NCBI RefSeq assembly: GCF_001942625.1
Contig: NZ_MLCL01000077.1
Location: 62,001-126,000, forward strand
Direction of reading: 5' to 3'
Source: Mycobacterium syngnathidarum
GTDB lineage: Bacteria > Actinomycetota > Actinomycetes > Mycobacteriales > Mycobacteriaceae
DNA length: 64,000 nucleotides
The notes below the pieces were generated by a model. The model searched no databases. It had not been told where the DNA came from and saw nothing but the letters and a program-made list of their open reading frames with translations. Both the position numbers and the translations under genes were made by a program. Position 1 is the stretch's first letter, and every line of letters begins with the position of its first letter. Of this stretch, positions 26,372 to 35,604 are shown piece after piece.

Positions 26372-27391
26372 CTACCTGGCTGGGCCCACGCGCGGGTCGG
26401 GTATCCAGGCGCCCCCGTTGGGCACCAGTTCGGTGTATCCGAACTTGCCGTACGTGCTTGGGTCGCCGGAGACGTACGGCGGTCGGTAATCGATCTTGGT
26501 GAGATCGACTGGTGCCTCCGGAGGGTCCTTCGGCCACATCGGGCCGCCCGGGGTCGGCACCCAAGTGCCTGAGCCAGGTACGAGCTCGGTGTATCCGGAC
26601 GGACCGTACGTGCTCGGGTCACCGGCAACATACGGTGGTTTGTACACGATGTCGTTGTAGTCCAGTGGCGCCTGAACGGGCGTGGGCCGGTACAACGGGC
26701 TCTTGGGATCCGGCACCCAGGTGCCTGAATTCGGTACGAGCTCACGGTATCCGGGTGGGCCGAACGTTTTCGGATCATTCGGATCATACGGAGGCAACTG
26801 TTTGATGTCGCTGATATCGAATGTCGTCTCGGGCAACGAGTTCGGCTTCTTCTCGTCGTCGCTGAGTTGCGTTGCTTCGGGTTCGGCCTTGTCCTTGCCC
26901 TCCTCGCTGATCGCCGCGTATTCGCGGCCGATGCCACGCACACGTTCACCGATCGCGCTCATTTGATCGTTGGACTGTTGGATGACATCGCTGATCTGGC
27001 CGATCCCCTTGCTGGCGAGGATCATCCGCATGGTCTCGGCGGACTTGCCGGGCGGGATCGACGCCTCCATGCTCGACACCCAACTCTGGGTTTGCTCGAG
27101 ATTCTGGCGGCCAACGGTGACGGCTGTCGCGGCCCGATTGCCTTCGGCGGCCATCCGCTGGTCGAGATCCGCGAGCTTGCCGTAGACGGCGGCATGTTCG
27201 GCGTTCCTTGCCGCGTAGGCCTGCGAGGCCGTACCCTGCCATCGTTCGTCGGGCGCTGCGGACTCGATCTTGGATTGCATCTCGCGAAGGTGACTGCCGT
27301 CGCCGAACTGGGAGCCGTCCCGTGGCGTGCCGGCACCGAATGTTTCCCGGGCTTGCGACCAGGTCGAGTAGAACGCATCCATCGCACCCAT
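26372..27391 (-). CDS. ESX-like (EspA/DUF4226-type) protein with three 52-residue C-terminal repeats
   Basis: 339 aa without a Sec signal. Residues 1-170 are helical with a WxG element (RWQGTASQAYAARNAEH near residue 49) followed by coiled helices, as in type VII secretion substrates. A charged linker (170-190) leads to three in-register 52-residue repeats starting at 195, 247 and 299 (last one truncated to 41), each with PPY, DPxTYG, GYTELVP and SGTWVP. No strict YxxxD/E signal is seen behind the WxG, so export by ESX is an inference. Surface exposure of the Pro/Gly repeats is likely. Convergent with the lipoprotein gene. Confidence 0.75.
   Translation of the reverse strand: MGAMDAFYSTWSQARETFGAGTPRDGSQFGDGSHLREMQSKIESAAPDERWQGTASQAYAARNAEHAAVYGKLADLDQRMAAEGNRAATAVTVGRQNLEQTQSWVSSMEASIPPGKSAETMRMILASKGIGQISDVIQQSNDQMSAIGERVRGIGREYAAISEEGKDKAEPEATQLSDDEKKPNSLPETTFDISDIKQLPPYDPNDPKTFGPPGYRELVPNSGTWVPDPKSPLYRPTPVQAPLDYNDIVYKPPYVAGDPSTYGPSGYTELVPGSGTWVPTPGGPMWPKDPPEAPVDLTKIDYRPPYVSGDPSTYGKFGYTELVPNGGAWIPDPRVGPAR
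26375..26809 (-). repeat. Coding repeat: three units of 156 bp (52 residues)
   Basis: Protein repeats at residues 195-246, 247-298 and 299-339 with exact 52-residue spacing and shared PPY, GYxELVP and GxWxP motifs. The third unit is truncated by the stop codon. Confidence 0.85.
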
Positions 27392-27426
27392 TGCGTTCGC
27401 CTCCTCGCTTCGACTACGTGCTCACT

Positions 27427-27891
27427 TTATGTAGCAGGTGCAGTTAGCATCAGGTAGCCACCGCCCCCAGGGGTGACTACCACGTCGGCCGGGAACGTCA
27501 CTCGGTGGTTGTCACCGCGCAGGTAATCGGCACTCACTCCGGCTGCTTTGACGGGCTTACCGTGGTTCTCGAATATCAGCAGGCTGGCTTTGGAATCGTA
27601 GAAATCATTCTTGATCACCGGCGCGCCGACGGTTTCCTCGATGAACTCACGACCGGTCCATTCGTGGAACAGATGTACCTCGTCCCACTCCCAGCTGGTG
27701 AAGTCGCTGAGCCGGGCTGACGTGTTCTGGTGCAGCAGCAGTTGCAGGCCGTCATTCAGCTTGTGGTCGTTGTAATCGACATCCATAGACGGCCGCAGTG
27801 CCTGTCTGACCAGGTCGCAGCTGGTCAGCGAGAAACACAGCAACAACATGCAAAGTGCAACGCGTACTGCTGACGGGCCGGCCAAGTTCAA
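27427..27891 (-). CDS. Putative lipoprotein
   Basis: 154 aa. Signal peptide with lipobox LTSC (Cys25). The mature protein has no further cysteines; it contains SWEWDEVHLFHEW and a C-terminal beta-rich part ending in a glycine run (PGGGGYLML). No family recognised. It lies 35 bp downstream of the ESX-like gene on the same strand and may share its transcript. Confidence 0.7.
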   Translation of the reverse strand: MNLAGPSAVRVALCMLLLCFSLTSCDLVRQALRPSMDVDYNDHKLNDGLQLLLHQNTSARLSDFTSWEWDEVHLFHEWTGREFIEETVGAPVIKNDFYDSKASLLIFENHGKPVKAAGVSADYLRGDNHRVTFPADVVVTPGGGGYLMLTAPAT

Positions 27892-28029
27892 TCCCTCCTG
27901 CTGATTGCTCCGCAGCCTCGGGGCTGACCGAGCTCAAGTCTAAATCCGGGCAAAGGGGCGCCCGGTCATCAATTTCTCGCCCTCGGTGCGCGCGGGAGGC
28001 CTGCCAGTTTCGCGATCTAGAGTCGCAGG

Positions 28030-28737
28030 GTGGGCATCGCAGCCTTCCGCGTATGTGCCCTGGTCGTGGTCCTGTTCACCGGGTGCACGACGGCGTGTGC
28101 CGGTGTTGCGTCGGATCCGGTGCGGGCACCGGAAACCATCTCTGCCTCGCCGCAGAATCCGCAGCCCAGCGCGGAGCCGGAGCAACCCGCGCGGGTTCAG
28201 CCGGTGGACGCAGCGGCGCTGGGCGCGACTTGGCGGCCGGGTTGCCCGGTGCCTCCTGCCGATCTCCGCCGAATCACCCTGTCGTACATCGGTTTCGACG
28301 GGCGTTCTCATCGCGGTGAGTTGGTCGTGCACCGTGATGTGGTCGGCGAGGTGATCGAGATCTTCGGGGACCTGTACTCGACGCGATTCCCGATCGAGAA
28401 GATGCGCACCGTGGGCAACTATCCCGGCGCTGCCGATGAGCTGTCGATGCAGGACAACAACACCTCGGCGTTCAATTGCCGGCCGTTGCCGAGTGGATCG
28501 TGGTCATTGCACGCCTTCGGGCGTGCGGTCGACATCAACCCGCTGGTCAACCCCTACATCTCGGCTTCCGGTGACTTGCAGCCGATCACGGTACGGGCGC
28601 ATCTGGACCGCACCCGCACCGATCAGGGGATGATCCGCGACGGCGACGTAGTGGTGCGGGCCTTCGCCCGGCGTGGCTGGCGTTGGGGTGGCCATTGGCA
28701 TGACCCCGTGGACTACCAGCATTTCGAACGACGCTGA
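28030..28737 (+). CDS. Exported M15-family peptidase (peptidoglycan L,D/D,D-peptidase type)
   Basis: 235 aa, GTG start. An N-terminal hydrophobic segment ending in FTGC suggests a signal or imperfect lipobox. After a Pro/Glu-rich linker, the catalytic domain has the M15 zinc signature LHAFGRAVDINP (His and Asp ligands, near residues 158-169) and the C-terminal GGHWHDPVDYQHFE (catalytic acid and third ligand). It would cut peptidoglycan stem peptides or cross-links outside the membrane. Convergent with the next lipoprotein gene (13 bp gap). Confidence 0.82.
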   Translation: MGIAAFRVCALVVVLFTGCTTACAGVASDPVRAPETISASPQNPQPSAEPEQPARVQPVDAAALGATWRPGCPVPPADLRRITLSYIGFDGRSHRGELVVHRDVVGEVIEIFGDLYSTRFPIEKMRTVGNYPGAADELSMQDNNTSAFNCRPLPSGSWSLHAFGRAVDINPLVNPYISASGDLQPITVRAHLDRTRTDQGMIRDGDVVVRAFARRGWRWGGHWHDPVDYQHFERR

Positions 28738-28750
28738 CAACCCTGGGGTG

Positions 28751-29239
28751 CTAGGTGGTGTTCATGTTGAGGTGGACGAAGCGAACGTTGGGCTCGCGCT
28801 CGTCGACGATCACCGTGCGGTACACCGACTTGCCCTCAGCGTTTCGATAGCGATCCTGCGCACTGACCACCGACGGAGAACTCGCGAGGTCCGGGCCCGC
28901 GATGATCGGTTCGAACGGGGGATGGGCCCGGGTGAGTGGCTTGGTGAAATCCGACCCCGTCAGAAGCGTGGGTAAGTCGGAGGGCAGCATCTTCAGTACC
29001 AATTGATATCTGGTGTCCATCGCACTGTCGAGGTGAGCTTGCAGCACCTCGGCGCCAGACGGTATCACCATACCCCCGAATTCGCTTGCTTGCCTGATGA
29101 ATTCGGGGTTGGTTGACCTCTCGTCTCGGGAGCCGAGGGTGCGGCCGACCGGGTCGTCGTGTGAAGCGCAAGCGACCGCGATGAACAATGCGACTGCGGC
29201 AAGCCCGAGCAGGGACGGACGTTTCGTCGGTGATCGCAT
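28751..29239 (-). CDS. Putative exported or lipoprotein, unknown function
   Basis: 162 aa from the ATG at 29239, which overlaps the TetR stop by one base (TGATG) and so looks translationally coupled; an upstream in-frame start would lie inside the TetR gene. Basic N-terminus, hydrophobic stretch LLGLAAVALFIAVAC with a weak lipobox at the Cys, then a mature domain without cysteines. Co-transcription behind the CYP125-like P450 and TetR is likely. No family recognised. Confidence 0.65.
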   Translation of the reverse strand: MRSPTKRPSLLGLAAVALFIAVACASHDDPVGRTLGSRDERSTNPEFIRQASEFGGMVIPSGAEVLQAHLDSAMDTRYQLVLKMLPSDLPTLLTGSDFTKPLTRAHPPFEPIIAGPDLASSPSVVSAQDRYRNAEGKSVYRTVIVDEREPNVRFVHLNMNTT

Positions 29240-29883
29240 CAATTCTCGACGGGGCGAAGCCACTGAGGCTGGGTATCGGCTGCCACATGCCCGCTCGCCA
29301 CCGCCGAACCGACCCAGCGCATCAGGTAGCTGCGCAGGGCTGCTCCGGTGCGCGGGGGCCGGCCCGGGTCGACGACGAAGGACTGGATGATCCGCAGCAC
29401 GTGCTCGGCGAGCTCGTCGAGCTCAGGGTCGGTGTACCCGACGGCAGCCCAGTCGACGTCCAGCCTGCGCAACATCGTGCGGGCAAAATCGACCGCCACG
29501 TCCGAGGTCACCGACTCGGTGTGGGCGTTCGGACGTCCGGGAGCCACGAGCAGACCGATGTGTTTGTCCTTGGGCAGCCATTCCAAGGAGGTGGCAATGC
29601 ACTCGGTGACGGCCTTCACCGGATCGGTCACGCCGTTGATATGGGTGGCCAGCCGGTCCAGGAAGTCGCCGGCGGCATGCACCGCGGATGCCACCAGTAG
29701 GGCATCGGTGCTGGGGAAGTAGCGGTACACCGTCTGGCGGGTGACGCCGAGGGTGCGCGCCACGTCGGCAATGGAGAAGTCGGCGCCGCGCTCATCGATG
29801 GCGTTGCCCGCAGCGACGAGGATGCGAGCAATCGCCTCCTCGTCGCTGGCCGGCGTCGAGCCGGACCACCCGTGCGTTCGCAT
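29239..29883 (-). CDS. TetR family regulator next to the CYP125-like P450
   Basis: 214 aa. N-terminal helix-turn-helix FSIADVARTLGVTRQTVYRYF (residues about 36-56) followed by a helical C-terminal domain. It lies 38 bp downstream of the P450 gene on the same strand and is coupled to the lipoprotein gene after it. A compound inverted repeat at 31209-31237, upstream of the P450, is a candidate operator. The ligand is presumably the P450 substrate or product. Confidence 0.88.
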   Translation of the reverse strand: MRTHGWSGSTPASDEEAIARILVAAGNAIDERGADFSIADVARTLGVTRQTVYRYFPSTDALLVASAVHAAGDFLDRLATHINGVTDPVKAVTECIATSLEWLPKDKHIGLLVAPGRPNAHTESVTSDVAVDFARTMLRRLDVDWAAVGYTDPELDELAEHVLRIIQSFVVDPGRPPRTGAALRSYLMRWVGSAVASGHVAADTQPQWLRPVEN

Positions 29884-29921
29884 GGGCGAATCCTAGAACA
29901 ATGGGCCGGCCAGATAGCCGA

Positions 29922-31166
29922 TCAACCGTGGTAGGAGACCGGCAGATCCTTGACCCCGTTGATCCACCCGGACCGGAGGCGTTGCGGCTCACCCAGTTTG
30001 GTGATGTCGGGGATCTGATCGGCGATCTCGTTGAACATCAGCTTGATCTCCATGCGTGCCAGGTTGGCGCCGATACAGTAATGCGCGCCGTTGCCGCCGA
30101 AGGCCAGGTGCGGGTTGGGATTGCGCAGGATGTTGAACGTGAAGGGAGCGTCGAAGACTTCTTCGTCGTAGTTGGCCGAGCTGTAGAACAGCCCGACACG
30201 CTGCCCGGCCTTCACGGTCACGTCACCGACCTCGGTGTCGACCAGGGCGGTTCGCTGGAAGCAGTGCACCGGGGTGGCCCAGCGGATGATCTCGTCGACT
30301 GCGGTCTCCGGGCGCTCGCGCTTGAAAAGCTCCCACTGGTCGGGGTTTTCGAGGAAGGCGTTCATGCCGTGCGTCATGGCATTGCGGGTGGTCTCGTTGC
30401 CGGCCACGGCCAGCAGGATCACGAAGAACGCGAACTCCACGTCAGTAATGCCTTCGCCGGCTGTGCCTTCTAGATCAGCCTGCACAAGGCGCGTCACGAT
30501 GTCATCGGCCGGACACTTCCGGCGCTGTTCGGCCATGTTGTACGCGTAGCCCATGAGCTCGGCATTGGCCATCGTCGGATCGGCGTCGAAGTCCGGATCG
30601 TCGGTGTTCATGATGGCGTTGGTCCAGTGGAAGAGCTTCTCGCGGTCTGCCTCGGGGACACCGATCAGATCGGCGATGGCCAGCAGCGGCAGGCTCATCG
30701 CAACGTCGTCAACAAAGTTGCCGCTGCCCTTCTTGGCCGCCGCGGCCACGATGTCGCGGGCCGCCACCGCGAGCTTCTCCTCCAGCGCGGCCACCGAACG
30801 CGGGGTGAACAATCGTGACACCAGCTTGCGTAGCCGGGTGTGCTCTGGCGCGTCGTGGTTGATCAGCAGGGCCTTGGTGAGGTCGAGTTGTTCTGAGGTG
30901 ACCCCTTCTGGGAGGCGCATGACGGCCCCCTTGGCGTTGGTCGACCACACTGTGCCGCCGTCGCGGGAGATGGCCTTGATGTCCTCGTGACGGGTGATCA
31001 CCCAGTAACCGCCGTCATTGAAGATCGACTCGTCCTGCTCGTTCCACCACACCGGCGCGGTCTTGCGCAGTTGGGCGAACTCGTTGACGGGAATCCCGCG
31101 GAGCAGGACGTCGGGATCGGTGAAGTCGTACCCCGCGCCGAACGGGCAGGCGCTCATGGTGGTCAA
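29922..31166 (-). CDS. Cytochrome P450, CYP125-like
   Basis: 414 aa. AGNETT at 255-260, ExxR at Glu292-Arg295, heme motif FGGNGAHYCIG with Cys364. Long stretches match my memory of M. tuberculosis CYP125 (steroid C26 hydroxylase), for example EFAQLRKTAPVWWN, NPADDIVT-like and FTFNILRNPNPH, but it lacks CYP125's N-terminal extension and stands outside a cholesterol gene cluster. A related CYP125 or CYP142-type paralogue acting on the alkyl end of a sterol or branched lipid is inferred. It heads a minus-strand unit with a TetR and a lipoprotein. Confidence 0.9.
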   Translation of the reverse strand: MTTMSACPFGAGYDFTDPDVLLRGIPVNEFAQLRKTAPVWWNEQDESIFNDGGYWVITRHEDIKAISRDGGTVWSTNAKGAVMRLPEGVTSEQLDLTKALLINHDAPEHTRLRKLVSRLFTPRSVAALEEKLAVAARDIVAAAAKKGSGNFVDDVAMSLPLLAIADLIGVPEADREKLFHWTNAIMNTDDPDFDADPTMANAELMGYAYNMAEQRRKCPADDIVTRLVQADLEGTAGEGITDVEFAFFVILLAVAGNETTRNAMTHGMNAFLENPDQWELFKRERPETAVDEIIRWATPVHCFQRTALVDTEVGDVTVKAGQRVGLFYSSANYDEEVFDAPFTFNILRNPNPHLAFGGNGAHYCIGANLARMEIKLMFNEIADQIPDITKLGEPQRLRSGWINGVKDLPVSYHG

Positions 31167-31208
31167 GCCGGATCATCTCCTCGTGTGACGGCGAGCACAT
31201 TCGATGAT

Positions 31209-31237
31209 TTGACCATACACCGTGGGGTCAAGTGTAT
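31209..31237. promoter_or_regulatory. Compound inverted repeat upstream of the CYP125-like gene
   Basis: TTGACC-ATACAC, a 5-bp spacer, then GGTCAA-GTGTAT: two interleaved inverted repeats whose arms are complementary but in the same order. It lies 43 bp upstream of the P450 start and 30 bp before purD. Candidate operator for the TetR encoded downstream of the P450. Confidence 0.45.
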
Positions 31238-31266
31238 GCCCGCAGGTCTCCGGTTACGCTACGACC

Positions 31267-32544
31267 GTGCGCGTCCTCGTTATCGGTTCCGGTGCCCGTG
31301 AACACGCCCTGCTGCTGGCCCTGCGCCGCGATCCGCAGGTAGAGGAGTTGGCGGTGGCGCCGGGTAACGCCGGCACCCAGTCCATTGCCGATCAATACGA
31401 CGTCGACATCACCTCCGGCGAGGCCGTGGTGAAGCTGGCCAAGCGGCTGGAAAGCGACCTGGTGGTGATCGGTCCCGAGGTGCCTCTGGTGCTCGGCGTG
31501 GCCGACGCCGTACGGGCAGCGGGCATCGCATGCTTCGGCGCCGGCAAGGACGCCGCCCGCATCGAGGGCTCGAAGGCATTCGCGAAAGACGTCATGGCCG
31601 CGGCCGGGGTCCGCACCGCGACCAGTGAGATCGTCGACAACCCGGCTCGCCTGGACGCCGCGCTGGACCGCTTCGGTCCGCCGGCCGGCCAGGCGGCCTG
31701 GGTGGTCAAGGACGACGGCCTGGCCGCCGGTAAGGGTGTGGTGGTCAGCGCTGATCGCGACGCGGCGCGTGCGCATGCCGCCAGCCTGCTGGACTCCGGG
31801 CACCCGGTGCTGCTGGAGTCGTTCCTGGACGGGCCCGAGGTGTCACTGTTCTGTGTTGTCGACGGCGCCACCGTGGTGCCGCTGCTGCCCGCCCAGGACT
31901 TCAAGCGCGTCGGCGACGGGGACACCGGGCCGAACACCGGGGGCATGGGTGCCTATGCGCCGTTGCCCTGGCTGCCGGATTCGGTGAAATCGCAGATCGT
32001 CGATGAGATCGTCAAACCCGTTGCCGCAGAACTGGTTGCACGCGGCAGCTCGTTCTCGGGTCTGCTCTACGCCGGCCTGGCCATCACCTCGAACGGTCCG
32101 GCGGTGGTCGAGTTCAACTGCCGCTTCGGCGATCCGGAGACGCAATCGGTTCTGGCCCTGCTTGATTCGCCACTCGGGCAGCTCCTCAACGCCGCGGCCA
32201 CCGGCGAGCTCGCCTCGTACGGCGACCTGCAGTGGCGCGATGGTTACGCCGTCACAGTCGTGGTGGCCGCGGAGAACTACCCCGGCCGGCCGCGCGTCGG
32301 CGACGTCATCCACGGATCCGAAGCCGACGGGGTGCTGCATGCCGGCACCGCGCGCCGTGAGGACGGTGAGGTGGTGTCCTCCGGCGGCCGGGTGCTCTCG
32401 GTGGTCGGCACCGGAGCGGACCTGCCTGCCGCACGCGAGGCGGCCTACGCGCTTACCAAGTCGATCCGGTTGCCGGGCAGCCACTTCCGCAGCGACATCG
32501 GGCTGGCTGCCGCCGAGGGACGCATCAGCATCCAAGGCGCCTAG
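31267..32544 (+). CDS. purD: Phosphoribosylamine-glycine ligase PurD
   Basis: 425 aa, GTG start at 31267 giving [22 protein letters not shown] synthetase, step 2 of purine synthesis (phosphoribosylamine + glycine + ATP to GAR). Seen: PGNAGT, the ATP-grasp segments [16 protein letters not shown] and [19 protein letters not shown] and the metal-binding [13 protein letters not shown]. Full length. Its TAG stop is shared with the convergent esterase in a CTAG tetramer (32541-32544). Confidence 0.97.
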   Translation: MRVLVIGSGAREHALLLALRRDPQVEELAVAPGNAGTQSIADQYDVDITSGEAVVKLAKRLESDLVVIGPEVPLVLGVADAVRAAGIACFGAGKDAARIEGSKAFAKDVMAAAGVRTATSEIVDNPARLDAALDRFGPPAGQAAWVVKDDGLAAGKGVVVSADRDAARAHAASLLDSGHPVLLESFLDGPEVSLFCVVDGATVVPLLPAQDFKRVGDGDTGPNTGGMGAYAPLPWLPDSVKSQIVDEIVKPVAAELVARGSSFSGLLYAGLAITSNGPAVVEFNCRFGDPETQSVLALLDSPLGQLLNAAATGELASYGDLQWRDGYAVTVVVAAENYPGRPRVGDVIHGSEADGVLHAGTARREDGEVVSSGGRVLSVVGTGADLPAAREAAYALTKSIRLPGSHFRSDIGLAAAEGRISIQGA

Positions 32545-33374
32545 GCGACGAGCAGCGGGGCCATCCAGGCGATCTCGGCGGGCAGCTGCGAACTCCAGAA
32601 GCTTCCGTCATGGCCGCCGGGGGAGAAGCCGCCGGCAGGCGGGTTGGGCAGCTCGGCGATGAACTGCTTGGTGGCCGCATAGAACGGATCACTGTTGCCG
32701 CAATCGATCCGGATCGGGATCGACCCGAGGGCGGGCTGGCCCCAGACACTGTTGGCCGCGTAGTCCGATGCGCTGTCGAAGGCCCCGGGCGCGGCGGCCC
32801 CCGATGACGTCCACAATGCCGGGCTGACTGCGCAGATCGCCGCGGTGCGGGCCGGCCCGAGCCGCGAACCCAGCAGCAGCGCGCCGTAGCCGCCCATCGA
32901 CCAGCCCAGGAACCCGACCCTCGAGGTGTCCAGGCCCTGATCGCCGAGCATCGGGATCAACTCGTCGAGCACCATCGCGCCCGAGTCCTCGCCAGATGCG
33001 CGTTTGTGCCAATAGCTTCCGCCGCCGTCGACGGCCACCACGGCGAATGGCGGCAGCCCGGCGGCCACCGCCTCGGCCAGACCCTGTTCCACGCCGCCGG
33101 CCATCACGCCGGCGGCGTCCTGTCCTTTGCCGTGCAGCGCGATCACCGGACGGAGTTTGCCGGTTTGTCCCGGCGGGCGGGCGATCGCCCAGTTGGTGTT
33201 CGTCCCACCTCGCGCGGCCGACACGAACGACCCGGTGGTGAAAGTGGGCGCGGCCACGGGGCTGGCGGGTGCGACGGGCGCGGCGGCGAGGGATAGGGCA
33301 CCGGCGGCGCCGGCGGCCGCACCGACGCCGAGGCGTAGGACCGCGCGACGGGTCAACTTCGGCATGCGGGCCAT
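32541..33374 (-). CDS. Exported esterase, alpha/beta-hydrolase fold (Rv0774c-like)
   Basis: 277 aa, start ATG at 33374 (MPK start at 33365 possible). A Tat-like signal ([11 protein letters not shown] then an Ala-rich core, cleavage near APASP). Catalytic domain: nucleophile [13 protein letters not shown] near residue 150, and a terminal histidine in [10 protein letters not shown]. This family contains carboxylesterases of the antigen 85/FAS-like fold; the substrate is unknown. Divergent from the TetR gene that follows, as in M. tuberculosis. Confidence 0.87.
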   Translation of the reverse strand: MARMPKLTRRAVLRLGVGAAAGAAGALSLAAAPVAPASPVAAPTFTTGSFVSAARGGTNTNWAIARPPGQTGKLRPVIALHGKGQDAAGVMAGGVEQGLAEAVAAGLPPFAVVAVDGGGSYWHKRASGEDSGAMVLDELIPMLGDQGLDTSRVGFLGWSMGGYGALLLGSRLGPARTAAICAVSPALWTSSGAAAPGAFDSASDYAANSVWGQPALGSIPIRIDCGNSDPFYAATKQFIAELPNPPAGGFSPGGHDGSFWSSQLPAEIAWMAPLLVA

Positions 33375-33500
33375 CTTGCCATCGCCCGAGAATCGCATCG
33401 GTCGGTGGCATTCTCGGCCCGGCGCCGAGACGGCGGAAAAACCTGAGTAGAGCCTGATGATTGGCCGAAACCCCGATGCTGGAGGGGCCCGGCTGGCAGC

Positions 33501-34139
33501 ATGTGGAAGGTGACGGCAGCGGTCACCCCTAAAGGGGAGCGTCGGCGGTACGCCCTCGTCAGGGCGGCCGCTGAATTGCTCTGCGAAGGCGGATTCGACG
33601 CCGTGCGGCACCGCGCTGTGGCCCGTCGTGCCGGCCTCCCGCTGGCGTCGACGACGTACTACTTCTCCTCACTCGACGACCTCATCGCGAAGGCGGTCGA
33701 GTACATCGGAACCCGAGAAGCCGAACATCTCAGCGCCGGTGTGGCCGCCCTCTCGCGGCGGCGCCGCGGTGCCGAATCGACCGCTGACGTCCTCGTCGAC
33801 TTGTTGCTCGGAGGATCGCCGGAGCGTCGCGGAATCGAAGAACTGATCTCGCGGTACGAGCGCTACATCGCGTGTGCGCGGCAGCCGGGCCTGCGCGATA
33901 TTCAGCGCCGCATCCTGCAACAGCGCACCGACGCTGTGGTGGAGGTGGTGGAGCGCTCGGGACGCTCCGTGCGGGCCGAGCTGGTCACCGCTCTGGTGTG
34001 CGCCGTAGATGGCGCGGTTGTGGCATCGTTGGTCGACGAAGGCGAGGGGCCCAGGGCCAGTGCTCGCGCCACGCTGATCGACGTCATCGACGTGCTGGCG
34101 CCCGTCGACGAGCGGGCAGGTACGCGGCTGACCGGCTGA
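33501..34139 (+). CDS. TetR family regulator (Rv0775-like)
   Basis: 212 aa; the GTG at 33510 is an alternative start. Helix-turn-helix DAVRHRAVARRAGLPLASTTYYFSS at residues about 33-57, followed by an arginine-rich ligand-binding domain. It lies divergent from the esterase (126 bp gap) and 10 bp before an amino acid permease gene, so it probably controls one or both. Confidence 0.9.
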   Translation: MWKVTAAVTPKGERRRYALVRAAAELLCEGGFDAVRHRAVARRAGLPLASTTYYFSSLDDLIAKAVEYIGTREAEHLSAGVAALSRRRRGAESTADVLVDLLLGGSPERRGIEELISRYERYIACARQPGLRDIQRRILQQRTDAVVEVVERSGRSVRAELVTALVCAVDGAVVASLVDEGEGPRASARATLIDVIDVLAPVDERAGTRLTG

Positions 34140-34149
34140 AGGAGGGGGA

Positions 34150-35604
34150 ATGTCGCAACCTGCAACCGCGGAGGCGCCACAGCTCAAGCGGGTGATGGGG
34201 CCCGGACTCTTACTACTGTTCGTCGTCGGCGACATCCTCGGCACGGGTGTCTACGCGTTGACCGGGCAGGTCGCCAAGGAGGTGGGCGGCGCCGCGTGGC
34301 TGCCGTTCCTGGCCGCGTTCCTGATCGCCACCATCACCGCCTTCAGCTATCTGGAGCTGGTCACCAAATATCCACAGGCCGCCGGCGCAGCCCTATACGC
34401 GCACAAGGCTTTTGGCATACACTTCGTCACCTTCCTGGTGGCGTTCATCGTGATGTGCTCCGGAATCACCTCGGCCTCAACGGCTTCGCGGTTCTTCGCG
34501 ATCAGCTTCTTCGACGCGATAGAGATCAACTTCGGGCAGTTCTTCACCGATCACGTCGCTCAACTGAAAGTCGTCGGCGTCATCCTCCTTGCGCTGTTAT
34601 TCATGGCCTTGATCGCCGCGGTGAACCTGCGCGGCGTCAGCGAAAGCGTCAAGCTGAACGTGATCCTGACATTCATCGAGATCACCGGTCTGGTACTCGT
34701 TGTCGCGGTGGGGGTGTGGGCCATCATCAGCGGGGTGGATGTCGACTTCTCCCGCGTCGTCGCATTCGACACCTCCGGAGAGAAGAACGCCTTCATCGCG
34801 GTCACCGCGGCGACGTCGCTGGCCTTCTTCGCGATGGTCGGGTTCGAGGATTCGGTCAATATGGCCGAGGAGACCAAGGATCCGGTGCGGATCTTCCCGA
34901 AGGTCCTGCTGACCGGCCTGGGAATCGCGGGCCTGGTCTACGTCGTCGTCGCCATCATCGCGGTGGCGCTCGTGCCGGTCGGGGCACTTGCCGAGTCTGA
35001 CTCCTCACCGCTGGTCAAGGTGATGGAGGCAGCCGCACCCGGGCTTCCTTTCTCGAACATTCTCCCTGTCATCTCGATGTTCGCGGTATCGAACACCGCA
35101 TTGATCAACATGCTGATGGCCAGTCGTCTGATCTACGGCATGGCCCGCCAGCACGTGTTGCCCCCGGTGCTCGGCGTCGTGCACCCGAAGCGGCACACAC
35201 CTTGGGTGGCAATCATTTTCACCACCGTGATCGCGTTCGGGCTGATCTTCTACGTATCGGCGTTCGCGAGCGGCGACACGGTCGCGATTCTCGGCGGTAC
35301 CACTTCACTGCTGCTGCTCGCGGTCTTCTCTGTGGTCAACATCGCGGTGCTGGTACTGCGCCGCGACGTGCGAAAAGAAGGCGGGCACTTCAAGACTCCG
35401 ACGGTTCTGCCCGTCATCGGCTTCATCGCCTCGATGTATCTGGTGCTGCCGACGTCGGGACGGCCGGCCGTGCAGTATGTGCTGGCACTCGCATTGGTGG
35501 CCACCGGCGTGGTGTTGTTCCTGATCACCAAGCTGATCAACAAGCAACTCGGTATCACCGGGCCCGGTATCACCGACCCGACCCATCTCGCCGACGCGCC
35601 CTAG
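34150..35604 (+). CDS. APC family amino acid permease
   Basis: 484 aa with about twelve hydrophobic helices. The first helix has the APC substrate/sodium-site loop GDILGTGVYALTG near residue 28-40, followed by the family stretch LEFLELVTKYPQAAGAA-like (SYLELVTKYPQAAG) and, in helix 6, FFAMVGFEDSVNMAEETKDP. It should import a cationic or neutral amino acid or polyamine. An AGGAGG-type site precedes it. Its TAG stop shares CTAG (35601-35604) with the convergent RelZ gene. Confidence 0.93.
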   Translation: MSQPATAEAPQLKRVMGPGLLLLFVVGDILGTGVYALTGQVAKEVGGAAWLPFLAAFLIATITAFSYLELVTKYPQAAGAALYAHKAFGIHFVTFLVAFIVMCSGITSASTASRFFAISFFDAIEINFGQFFTDHVAQLKVVGVILLALLFMALIAAVNLRGVSESVKLNVILTFIEITGLVLVVAVGVWAIISGVDVDFSRVVAFDTSGEKNAFIAVTAATSLAFFAMVGFEDSVNMAEETKDPVRIFPKVLLTGLGIAGLVYVVVAIIAVALVPVGALAESDSSPLVKVMEAAAPGLPFSNILPVISMFAVSNTALINMLMASRLIYGMARQHVLPPVLGVVHPKRHTPWVAIIFTTVIAFGLIFYVSAFASGDTVAILGGTTSLLLLAVFSVVNIAVLVLRRDVRKEGGHFKTPTVLPVIGFIASMYLVLPTSGRPAVQYVLALALVATGVVLFLITKLINKQLGITGPGITDPTHLADAP

